Shown: positions 8,312 to 14,134, numbered from the stretch's first letter. The stretch: 16,315 bases of DNA from JAIYDJ01 sp038246975 (GCA_038246975.1 JBBRVJ010000078.1:1-16315), one strand, 5' to 3'. Notes: generated from the sequence alone by a model not told the origin. Made by a program: numbers and translations.

Positions 8312-9760
8312 TTAGCCTGTTCGTCCTTCTGCAAAGGGTGTCGCCGCACCCGTCGCGTCCTTGCCTTTGTCGCCCTCTGCACTGCCCGCATCTTTTCCCC
8401 GCAAGGGGAGTGCCAGCAAAAGGGCCAGCGTCAACAGACCCACCTCCAGCACAAAGACCGAAGTATACTGGGTAGCAGCCGATGTGCCAACCGCACCGGT
8501 GGCCACGATGGTATCGCGCATCACCCCGCCGATGGCGATGGCGAGGCCGGCCGATGTCGCCTGCACCGCGCCCCACGCCCCCAGCGAAAGACCGATCTGA
8601 TCGCGGGGGGCCGACCGCATCGTCGCGGTCAGCGTGCCGTGCCCGAACAGACCGGCCCCGAACCCCGCCAGGAGCGTCCCCGTCATCAGCACGGGCACGG
8701 AAAGCAGCATCGAGGACCACACGATCAGGCCAAAGGCCGGAATACCGACGACCGCCCCATAGATCGCCATGTCCATCGGGCGCGCGCCACGGCCGAGCCA
8801 ACGAGACGCCAAGGTAAAGCCGATCAGGCTGCCGCTGGCCAAAAAGACGGTCAACCGCGTCGTCTCGGCGACGGTCATTTGCAGCACCTGACCGCCGAAC
8901 GGCTCCAGCAGCACATCCGCCATCCCGAAACCCGCCGTGCCGAACGCAATGACTGTCAGAAGCCGGAACATGCCGGGCCGTTCCGTCAGCCGCGCCCAGG
9001 CTTCGGCGAAGCCGATGTGCGGACCCGGAGGCGCCGTGGCCCGTCTGCGGTCGCGGGCTTCCTGCTTCCACATCGCGTAGAAGTTCAGCGCGACCGTGAC
9101 GACAGCCGACCCTTGAATCACCTGAATCAGGCGGCCCGGTGTGTAATCCTTGAGCAAGGCACCATAGGCGAAGGCACTGACGATCATGCCGACCAACAAC
9201 ATGACATACATCAGCCCCACGACCTTGGGCTGATCGGATTCGGGCACCAGATCGGTGGCCAGAGCCAGCCCGACCGTCTGCACGATATGGACGCCCGCCC
9301 CGACCAGCAGAAAGGCAAGGGCTGCGGAACTGAGCCCGATCCAGCGCGGAGCGTCTATCGCCTCGCCGTAGCCCGATAGTACCAACAGCGCGAAAGGCAT
9401 GATCGCAAAGCCGCCGAATTGCAGCATCGTGCCTTTGAAAATGTATGGAAGCCGCCGCAACCCCAGAGCGGACTTGTGCCGATCGGACCGGAATCCGATC
9501 AATGCGCGAAACGGGGCGAACACCAAGGGCAGCGCCAACATCAAGCCGACAATGGTGGCAGGCACCTTCAGTTCGACGATCATCACGCGATTGAGAGTGC
9601 CGACCATCAGCACCAAGGCCATCCCGACCGTAACCTGAAACAGAGACAAACGCAGCAGGCGCGACAACGGCACGTCTTCCGAGGCGACGTCGGCAAACGG
9701 CAGATAGCGCGCCCCGACCCCCGAGATCTTGCGCAGGGCGAAACCCTTGTAGTTCAACAT
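8312..9760 (-). CDS. pucC: LH2 assembly protein PucC (BCH/MFS-type membrane protein)
   Basis: PucC is a major-facilitator-type inner-membrane protein required for LH2 assembly, thought to deliver bacteriochlorophyll or shepherd the antenna polypeptides. The 482-residue product has about 12 hydrophobic segments and family signatures: SLFQVTVGMALVLMVGTLNR near residue 40, GFRSDRHKSALGLRRLPYIF, and a late GFGAGLFGHGTLTATM. The frame is open to 9838, but the ATG at 9760 is chosen because it yields the family N-terminus (MLNYKGFALRKISGVGARYLP) and follows an AGAAGGA site. It lies 126 bp after pucA, with two stem-loops in the gap. The C-terminal tail is charged, with many Gly and Asp. Confidence 0.93.
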   Translation of the reverse strand: MLNYKGFALRKISGVGARYLPFADVASEDVPLSRLLRLSLFQVTVGMALVLMVGTLNRVMIVELKVPATIVGLMLALPLVFAPFRALIGFRSDRHKSALGLRRLPYIFKGTMLQFGGFAIMPFALLVLSGYGEAIDAPRWIGLSSAALAFLLVGAGVHIVQTVGLALATDLVPESDQPKVVGLMYVMLLVGMIVSAFAYGALLKDYTPGRLIQVIQGSAVVTVALNFYAMWKQEARDRRRATAPPGPHIGFAEAWARLTERPGMFRLLTVIAFGTAGFGMADVLLEPFGGQVLQMTVAETTRLTVFLASGSLIGFTLASRWLGRGARPMDMAIYGAVVGIPAFGLIVWSSMLLSVPVLMTGTLLAGFGAGLFGHGTLTATMRSAPRDQIGLSLGAWGAVQATSAGLAIAIGGVMRDTIVATGAVGTSAATQYTSVFVLEVGLLTLALLLALPLRGKDAGSAEGDKGKDATGAATPFAEGRTG

Positions 9761-9811
9761 CGGTTGGCTCGATCCTTCTGAGGGCAAGATCGCCCCAGTT
9801 CGGAAATGGCA

Positions 9812-9851
9812 GTGTGAGACCTTCCTGCCGGAGAACAAGGAGGCCTCACAC
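9812..9851 (-). terminator. pucA-pucC intercistronic stem-loop (distal)
   Basis: GTGTGAG at 9812-9818 pairs with CTCACAC at 9845-9851. After one mismatch the stem continues for five more pairs (9820-9824 with 9839-9843, one G-U). No T-run follows in the direction of puc transcription. In Rhodobacter, hairpins after pucA stabilise the short pucBA mRNA and reduce read-through into pucC. The same job is inferred here from position. Confidence 0.55.
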
Positions 9852-9860
9852 CGTCGTCCA

Positions 9861-9880
9861 CCGCCCCTGGCACAGGGCGG
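9861..9880 (-). terminator. pucA-pucC intercistronic stem-loop (proximal)
   Basis: CCGCCCCTG pairs with CAGGGCGG around a 3-nt loop, with one bulged C, starting 6 bases after the pucA stop codon. It is GC-rich and compact, as expected for an RNA 3' end barrier, but it has no T-run. It probably works with the larger stem-loop just downstream to set the ratio of antenna polypeptides to PucC. Confidence 0.5.
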
Positions 9881-9886
9881 AGCAGT

Positions 9887-10195
9887 TTAGTTCATCGCGA
9901 GCGTTTCCGGCATCTGCAGCACGGCGCGTGCCGTAGAGCCGTCCGGCATCGTGATCAGCACTTCTTGCCCCGCGGTCGGCGCATAAGACGCCTTGGTGGC
10001 GTCCTGCGGTGGCAGGACAAGCGACGCTGTCGCCGTGCCCGCACCCAGCGGTTTGCCGGACAGGAAGTCTGCAACCCAGGTCGTGTTGCTGAGAACAGCG
10101 ACATGGACGGCAAACGACCCGACGGCGACGGCCGACAGGAACAAGGGAATGCCAACGGTCGGCTTTACGACGAGCCACATCTTTGCGTTGTTCAT
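9887..10195 (-). CDS. pucA: LH2 antenna alpha subunit with extended C-terminus
   Basis: This is the alpha polypeptide of the peripheral antenna, a single-span inner-membrane protein that binds bacteriochlorophyll and carotenoid. The first 50 residues match the family: MNNAKMWLVVKPTVGIPLFL, then His31 in FAVHVAVL as the expected B850-type ligand, then TTW at 38-40. Residues 44 and 45 are Phe and Leu, where B850 complexes of Rhodobacter sphaeroides carry Tyr-Tyr; that change predicts loss of hydrogen bonds and a blue-shifted band. Ordinary alpha chains end near residue 54-60. This one runs to 102, with a hydrophilic tail of roughly 45 residues (from about LVLPPQDATK). The ATG at 10195 follows GGTGAGGAGCG. 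An upstream TTG is in frame but lies in that ribosome binding region. Confidence 0.93.
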   Translation of the reverse strand: MNNAKMWLVVKPTVGIPLFLSAVAVGSFAVHVAVLSNTTWVADFLSGKPLGAGTATASLVLPPQDATKASYAPTAGQEVLITMPDGSTARAVLQMPETLAMN

Positions 10196-10205
10196 GATGC
10201 GCTCC

Positions 10206-10361
10206 TCACCCAAGCCAAGGCGTGGAGACGGCCACCAACAGGTGCGCGATCAGGGCGATGACGCCGAACACGCGCGTGCCGTCGATCAGATAGCTGTGGA
10301 CTTCTTCTGCTTCTCTCAAGTTCAAGCCAGTTGGCCAGACTTTGTCAGGATCGTTGGACAT
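10206..10361 (-). CDS. pucB: LH2 antenna beta subunit
   Basis: This 51-residue single-span protein pairs with PucA in the LH2 ring. It opens MSNDPDKVWPTGL, continues EAEEVHSYLIDGTRVFGVIA, and ends ALIAHLLVAVSTPWLG. His22 and His40 are the conserved histidines; His40 is the expected ligand of the coupled pigment ring. Arg30 in the GTR motif is also conserved. The start at 10361 follows a strong GGGAGGAA ribosome binding site, and the stop lies 10 bases before the pucA start codon. Beta-before-alpha order is standard for puc operons. A leader of about 100 nt probably separates it from the promoter region carrying the PpsR-type boxes. Confidence 0.94.
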   Translation of the reverse strand: MSNDPDKVWPTGLNLREAEEVHSYLIDGTRVFGVIALIAHLLVAVSTPWLG

Positions 10362-10481
10362 CGGTGTTCCTCCCTGCCCTCGTCGTCGCTTTCAGTCAGG
10401 GGCAGAGTGACGACATTGACTCCGCCCGGCGTAGACACATCACAGACTCGCATCCGTTCTTGCACCAGGCCTGCGTCAATC

Positions 10482-10499
10482 TGTCACTATTGTCTGACA
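10482..10499. promoter_or_regulatory. PpsR-type operator, proximal box
   Basis: TGTCACTATTGTCTGACA fits TGT-N12-ACA, the binding pattern of PpsR/CrtJ, the aerobic repressor of puc, bch and crt genes. It lies 121 bp upstream of the pucB start codon and 8 bp from a second box, the paired spacing known for cooperative binding. Confidence 0.75.
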
Positions 10500-10507
10500 G
10501 TTGCAAC

Positions 10508-10525
10508 TGTCTATTCACCGTTACA
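10508..10525. promoter_or_regulatory. PpsR-type operator, distal box
   Basis: TGTCTATTCACCGTTACA is a second TGT-N12-ACA match. The 8-bp spacer and the inner box edges form a perfect 16-bp palindrome, GACAGTTGCAACTGTC (10496-10511). Read on the minus strand, a -35-like TAGACA lies at the end of this box and any matching -10 would fall in the proximal box, so bound repressor should block the promoter. The promoter placement is inferred. Confidence 0.75.
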
Positions 10526-10796
10526 GTCATCTCTGTTTGGCGCCATTGATCGGCGACCTTGATCTAAATTTATGGCGCAACGCCAGACGGTTGCGCAGAG
10601 GAGCCTGCTTGGGGGCAAGATTTTTCTGTTAGATGCGAAGACCCCGAGCACCGGCGGTGTGCTGCGTCCATTGCAGAACGGTTAGTCACGATGGGGAACT
10701 CCGGTTCAAGCGGCACAAACCCCGGAAGGAGTGCCATCTTCGGCTTCGCCCGCGCCATAACGCGACCGACCTGCGGCTTGCGCTCAGACCAGCGTG
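10526..10796. other. Intergenic region upstream of the puc promoter, no confident gene
   Basis: This stretch separates the YedE-like stop codon from the puc operators. A 62-codon minus-strand frame at 10570-10758 (opening MARAKPKMALLPGF) is open, but it has no clear ribosome binding site and no family I recognise, so it is not called as a gene. Further upstream activator sites for puc could lie here, but none is evident. Confidence 0.4.
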
Positions 10797-11240
10797 TTAA
10801 CCGCGAGAGCGCTGCCCTTCGGTTCGCGTCCGCCCGCCGTTGGCGACCAGATCATGCAGAATCATGCCGCCCAGAACCGCCGCCAGAAACACCGCCGCTC
10901 CCGGCGCGAACAACCCCAGAGCGACCAGCGCGGTCATAGGGAAAAAACCGGCCAGCCCCCAGCCGAGGCCGAACAGCACGCCCCCCCCCGCGGTTTTCCA
11001 GGTGTGTACCTCGGGCAGCGGTTCAATATCTCCGCCCAGAAGCGGGCCGGAAAGTCGTCGGGTCAGCGCAAGGACAAGCACCGCGACACCCAATGCCGAC
11101 AGAAGGCCCAAGCCAAGTAAGCTGTCCCAAGTCCCGGGAGGCGTTATAAAACTTTGCAGAAGTATTGGCTCGAAAAGACCAGAAAGGATCGCGCCTGCCC
11201 CGCATATCAATCCGCACAGCAGCGCCGCCAGCCGGATCAT
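10797..11240 (-). CDS. YeeE/YedE-family membrane protein, second subunit (DUF6691-like)
   Basis: This 147-residue protein has about four membrane segments. Family features are GAGAILSGLFEPILLQSF near 14-31, a central WDSLLGLGLLSALG and the second glycine-rich helix GGGVLFGLGWGLAGF at 85-99. The family imports thiosulfate-like sulfur compounds or is linked to sulfide handling. The segment that normally reads like GFCPGPA here reads GFFPMTA (98-104), so its usual cysteine is missing. The start ATG at 11240 overlaps the upstream gene's stop by four bases, indicating coupled synthesis of a two-part transporter. The C-terminus is short, soluble and Arg-rich. Confidence 0.82.
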   Translation of the reverse strand: MIRLAALLCGLICGAGAILSGLFEPILLQSFITPPGTWDSLLGLGLLSALGVAVLVLALTRRLSGPLLGGDIEPLPEVHTWKTAGGGVLFGLGWGLAGFFPMTALVALGLFAPGAAVFLAAVLGGMILHDLVANGGRTRTEGQRSRG

Positions 11241-11665
11241 GCCGCACCTCCGGTGCCCAGAACCTGAGCCAAGATCACCGAGACGACAGCGCCCGAAATG
11301 ATCGCCACGATCGCCACAACAGCCCGTTTCGAGCCTTGGGTCAGGCCGAAGACCGACCCCACGACGCTGCTGTTGCCAAGCCGCGCGCCGATGCCGACCA
11401 TCAACCCTCCGACCAACAGCAGCGGCCATCCCGCCTCAACGGGCGGTTGCGTGACAAACCCCATGGTGCCAAGGACAGATGGCGCGACGAACAGCCCCGC
11501 GATGAAGGCCATGCTGACTGCTGCCGGCCCCTCACGCCCGCCGAGCAGACTGCCAATCATGCCGGATGTGGACATCAGCCGCCCGGTCATGATCCTCAAC
11601 ATGGCAAACGCCAGTCCGATCAAGGCACCGCCCAAAACCACCTGACCGACCGTTCCCAGCACCAT
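11237..11665 (-). CDS. YeeE/YedE-family membrane protein, first subunit
   Basis: This 142-residue protein has about four membrane segments and the family opening GGALIGLAFAMLRIMTGRLMSTSGMIGSLL near 12-41 (given here as the key region). In most relatives a GCTSGHGVCG-type motif follows GARLGN; here residues 97-108 read GNSSVVGSVFGL, and the whole protein contains no cysteine. The frame is open to 11803, but the ATG at 11665 is chosen because an AGGATGG ribosome binding site precedes it and the upstream codons do not resemble the family. It forms a coupled pair with the next gene. Sulfur transport by the usual cysteine relay is doubtful, though the fold appears intact. Confidence 0.82.
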   Translation of the reverse strand: MVLGTVGQVVLGGALIGLAFAMLRIMTGRLMSTSGMIGSLLGGREGPAAVSMAFIAGLFVAPSVLGTMGFVTQPPVEAGWPLLLVGGLMVGIGARLGNSSVVGSVFGLTQGSKRAVVAIVAIISGAVVSVILAQVLGTGGAA

Positions 11666-11764
11666 ATCCCATCCTGTTTGCGAGGGATCAAAGGCATTCA
11701 AACCAAACGGCAGTCGACCCCTGCAACCTCTATGATTTAGATATGGCGATAACGAATCGATGGC

Positions 11765-11787
11765 TGTCAAGATTGAATATCGTTCAA
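11765..11787 (-). promoter_or_regulatory. Candidate operator and -35 element for the YeeE/YedE pair
   Basis: TTGAATATCGTTCAA at 11773-11787 is a perfect 5-bp inverted repeat with a 5-bp spacer. On the minus strand it ends two bases before a consensus -35 hexamer TTGACA (11770-11765). No good -10 is evident at ideal spacing. Its half-site spacing differs from an FNR box by one base, so an FNR assignment is not supported. The rest of the 11666-11977 gap shows nothing else that can be supported. Confidence 0.4.
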
Positions 11788-11977
11788 CCACCAACGTTTT
11801 CAACGCTCTCTCTCATGCCTTGGCGGCTGGCGCATTCCCTGGGGCCGATGTAGGGCATCTGTTCGGCCCGTCGAACCACGCTGATCTGCTTGCAATCGGC
11901 TTGGGGGGCTTTATCTTGGACCGAGGCCACGCTGGCAAAAGAATGGACGTTATGGTTCTTGTGCACTGGAAACGCTT

Positions 11978-12157
11978 GTGAAATTTCTTGACGCCTCGCA
12001 TCCGTTCTTTGCCCCGCGCTGGAGGCGTTGGGCGACGGCAGGTTTGCCGATTGCATGGGGGGTAGTAGAGGTCATCCTCGGCAACCCCGGTTGGGCAGTT
12101 CTGTTTATCGGAGCGGGGGCTTACGCGGGTTATGTGCTGCTGTGGGCCAAACCCTGA
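11978..12157 (+). CDS. Small membrane protein of unknown function
   Basis: This 59-residue protein starts with GTG and opens MKFLDASHPFFAPRWRRW. Two hydrophobic segments follow (about 21-34 and 38-56), with the sequence GNPGWAVLFIGAGAYAGYVL. The HPFF opening and the GNPGWA/AYAGY pattern resemble small conserved proteins I associate with Rhodobacteraceae, but no function is known to me. A weak GGAAA ribosome binding site lies about 5 bases upstream of the start. Its last 28 bases overlap the 3' end of the convergent lipoprotein gene, which is unusual but possible. The codon use is that of a real gene, and the call rests on protein character. Confidence 0.7.
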   Translation: MKFLDASHPFFAPRWRRWATAGLPIAWGVVEVILGNPGWAVLFIGAGAYAGYVLLWAKP

Positions 12158-12441
12158 CAGCGGATCGAGCCGCGCATTTCGCCGGAATCGCCTTGCAATG
12201 AGGATTCGATCAGCTTGCACCCCGTCACCTCGGGGATCAGGGCGATCATTTCGGCGCGAATCGCTTGATGCTGGCCTCCTCTGGCATAGCCCAGACGGAT
12301 TACCTCAACTCGTTTTTCTGTGTGAAACACGGTGTATTGCCGCGCATCGCGAATAACATCCACCCGCTGTGCTCCAAAGAATTCGGGTGCTGGCTGGGCA
12401 CCGCAGGCGGCGAGGAGGAAAATGGGGGCCAGCACTTTCAT
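12130..12441 (-). CDS. Conserved lipoprotein of unknown function
   Basis: This 103-residue product begins with a short lipoprotein signal, MKVLAPIFLLAAC, whose lipobox is LAAC with Cys13 as the predicted lipidated residue. The mature part includes FFGAQRVDVIRDARQYTVFH, then RVEVIRLGYARGGQHQAIRA, and ends with a GDSGEMRGSI segment and two further cysteines that might pair. It should be anchored in the envelope. I know no function for this family. The ribosome binding site AAGGTGG sits in the 3' arm of a 5-bp hairpin (12446-12450 with 12457-12461), so translation may be modulated. A CtrA-type box lies just upstream. Confidence 0.8.
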   Translation of the reverse strand: MKVLAPIFLLAACGAQPAPEFFGAQRVDVIRDARQYTVFHTEKRVEVIRLGYARGGQHQAIRAEMIALIPEVTGCKLIESSLQGDSGEMRGSIRCQGLAHSST

Positions 12442-12464
12442 GCTTCCACCTTGCGCGGTGGGGG

Positions 12465-12479
12465 TTAACCGAAGGTTAA
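12465..12479. promoter_or_regulatory. CtrA-type binding site
   Basis: TTAACCGAAGGTTAA matches the CtrA consensus TTAA-N7-TTAA. It sits inside two GGTTAACC palindromes spaced 11 bp apart, about one helical turn. It begins 24 bp upstream of the lipoprotein start codon. That is close enough that bound CtrA might repress, or might contact polymerase at a very short-leader promoter. The site is seen directly; the regulator is inferred. Confidence 0.6.
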
Positions 12480-12528
12480 CCGCACCTTATGTTGCATTGT
12501 CTCTCTTATTCAGAGCTTTGACGGCACG

Positions 12529-12678
12529 TCACATCTCGCTTTGCACCTCTGCGGCACCGCTGGTCACGGCTTGACCTGCCCCAGTGAGGTCGCGCCCGGC
12601 CCCTTTGACGGTTTCGCAGGCGGTCAGGGCCAGAACAGAAAGCAGGGCGATCAGCGAAGTGGTACTACGCAGGGACAT
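12529..12678 (-). CDS. Entericidin A/B-family lipoprotein
   Basis: This 49-residue lipoprotein opens MSLRSTTSLIALLSVLALTAC, with the lipobox LTAC, and continues ETVKGAGRDLTGAGQAVTSG. The pattern C-E/N-T-V-G-x-GxD is the entericidin signature. Entericidins are tiny envelope lipoproteins associated with stress and stationary phase; in Enterobacteria they form an antidote/toxin pair. Only one is present here. The frame extends upstream to 12717, but the ATG at 12678 has a strong AAGGAG site. A GGAAC-N18-TT element upstream suggests control by a stress sigma factor. Confidence 0.87.
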   Translation of the reverse strand: MSLRSTTSLIALLSVLALTACETVKGAGRDLTGAGQAVTSGAAEVQSEM

Positions 12679-12705
12679 GGGGTTCTCCTTGAGTGGTCGA
12701 TCGCC

Positions 12706-12730
12706 AACGCGCGCCATGCCAAAGCGTTCC
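12706..12730 (-). promoter_or_regulatory. Candidate stress-sigma promoter for the entericidin gene
   Basis: On the minus strand GGAAC (12730-12726) is followed after 16 bases by CGTT (12709-12706). This is the GGAAC-N18-TT pattern of alphaproteobacterial general-stress (EcfG/RpoE2) promoters. The predicted start lies about 20 bases before the entericidin ATG. Rhodobacterales often lack EcfG, so a different stress sigma factor or a chance match is possible. Confidence 0.4.
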
Positions 12731-12896
12731 GCGCCATGTGCAAAAGACGGGAAAATCGACGTCGGTTTTGCGTCTGGTATCCGTCCGACAACCGTCGGGC
12801 ATCTGTACCGCCGGTATTATGAGGGTTTGGAAGGGCTTTGTTGCTCAAATAGCGTGAGGAATTCATCTCGTGAATTCAGTGTGATAGTTGGAGGGC

Positions 12897-13057
12897 ATGA
12901 ACAGACCCCCACCCCCCGCCTGCAAGATCAGGAACTGGCCCGCATACAGTGAGCCATTGATGCGCCAGAGGTTCGAGCACAATGGCGAGCGTGCTTAAGC
13001 GCCGTGGGTCGCTGACGATCTGGTTTGATCACGCCAAGACCTGGGAGACAGCGCCGA
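12897..13057 (+). pseudogene. IS5-like transposase, N-terminal fragment, frameshifted
   Basis: The first frame reads MNRPPPPACKIRNWPAYSEP and stops at a TAA by about 12998. The next frame continues with KRRGSLTIWFDHAKTWETAP, which is the normal continuation of IS5-type transposases. A 37-base insertion between the two parts (about 12967-13003, flanked by GCGCC) explains the shift. The gene ends at the boundary of the next element, so the catalytic domain is absent and no active enzyme can be made. Confidence 0.7.
12967..13003. repeat. Short insertion, copy A
   Basis: About 37 bases interrupt the first transposase fragment. The insertion carries GGTTCGAGC (12970-12978) and GGCGAG (12984-12989). 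GCGCC occurs at both edges (12962-12966 and 12999-13003), like a target duplication. An AGCAC/GTGCT inverted repeat lies inside it. Copy B in the next element shares both motifs at identical spacing. Confidence 0.5.
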
Positions 13058-13123
13058 GGCGTTATTGCAGAACTCTGCCCGCAAAGGATTCACATTGCGA
13101 ATCCATGCGGTTAGACGGGTTGC

Positions 13124-14132
13124 ATGAGCAAGCCGTCACCCGCCCGCTACCCCACCACGAACTGGTCCAGCTCCACTGCGGCGCTGTGCAAGCGCGGGTC
13201 CCTGCTGATCTGGCTGGACAAGGACATGGCCTGGCTCGCTCCACCTGACGGCAGCCCCCGTCGGCCTGCTGTGTTCTCGGATACCGCGATCCGGTTCTGC
13301 CTGACGATCAAGGTCCTGTTCAAGCTGCCGCTGAGGCAGACGACCGGGATGGTGGCCAGCCTGCTGAAGTTGGCGAACCTGGATTGGACTGTGCCCGACG
13401 ACACGACCCTGTGTCGGCGGCAGAAGACCCTGGCCGTCCAGATCCCTTGTCGGCGCGCCGGTGGCCCCCTCAACCTGCTTGTGGACAGCACCGGGATCAA
13501 GGTCCTCGGTGATGGCGAGTGGCAGGCGCGTATGCATGGCGTTCAGGGCCGACGCCAATCGTTGCCCGGCAACGGTTTGCCTGCAAACCGTGAGAGGGGG
13601 CGCAAGGTGCATCTGGCCATGGACACGGCCACTTCGGACACCCGTGCCGTGGAGTTCACCCCCAGCAGTGATGGTGACATCGAGCCGGTGAGCGCAACCG
13701 GTTCGAGCGAACCGGCGAGGGGTTTTGCCAGAGCTGCTGGACCAGATCCTGGACTGCGAAGAGGTCGGCACCGTGACCGCTGATGGGGCCTATGACACGC
13801 GCCGCTGCCATACGGCGATCATCAACCGGCAAGCCACCGCGATCATACCGACCCGCAAGAACGGGCGAGCGTGGAAAGAGGACTGCCCCGCCGCGACCGC
13901 ACGAAACGACACCCGGCGCGCCACACGGCACTCCGGCAGAGCGTTCCGGAAGCGCTGGACGGGATATCACGCCCGCAGCCGGATCAAGGCCAAGATGCGG
14001 TGCCTGAAAGCCTTCGGTGAATGCATCGCCGCTTGACACCCCGACAGCCAGACGGCCGAAATCCATATCCGCGTCGCCCTCGTCAACCGCTTCAACGCCC
14101 TCGGCACCGCCGAGATCGTCCGTGTGGCATAA
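13124..14132 (+). pseudogene. IS5-family transposase, inactivated
   Basis: The N-terminal frame reads from MSKPSPARYPTTNW through RQTTGMVASLLKLANLDWTV, then LLVDSTGIKV with the first catalytic Asp. An insertion near 13691-13725 shifts the frame by a net 34 bases. The next frame resumes with PELLDQILDCEEVGTVTADG, containing the second Asp, and ends with VALVNRFNALGTAEIVRVA. Three lesions are visible: the frameshift, a TGA at 14034-14036, and AAG (Lys) at 13986-13988 where the family has the catalytic Glu (RSRIKAKM instead of RSRVExKM). It is a DDE transposase that cannot act in this state. Confidence 0.8.
13690..13725. repeat. Short palindromic insertion, copy B
   Basis: About 35 bases separate codons that are adjacent in related transposases (GEPVLPELL-type sequence). 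The insert contains the palindrome CCGGTTCG-AG-CGAACCGG (13698-13715). It shares GGTTCGAGC and GGCGAG with copy A, with starts 14 bases apart in both. Confidence 0.5.
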
Positions 14133-14134
14133 AC

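Larger units (their letters stand above)
12833..13057 (+). mobile_element. IS5-like element remnant, left end only
   Basis: GGGCTTTGTTGCTCAAAT at 12833-12850 resembles the terminal inverted repeat of IS5-family elements. The palindrome GAATTCA-TCTCG-TGAATTC (12859-12877) lies in the leader before the transposase start. The element is cut off where the second IS5-like copy begins. No convincing right end is found beyond that second copy, so this is a stranded fragment. Confidence 0.6.

Noticed and set aside
10570..10758. 62-codon minus-strand frame upstream of the puc promoter
   Set aside because: It has no clear ribosome binding site and no recognised family, and GC-rich DNA yields many such frames.
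11773..11787. FNR box upstream of the YeeE/YedE pair
   Set aside because: The half-sites are separated by one base more than the FNR consensus allows.
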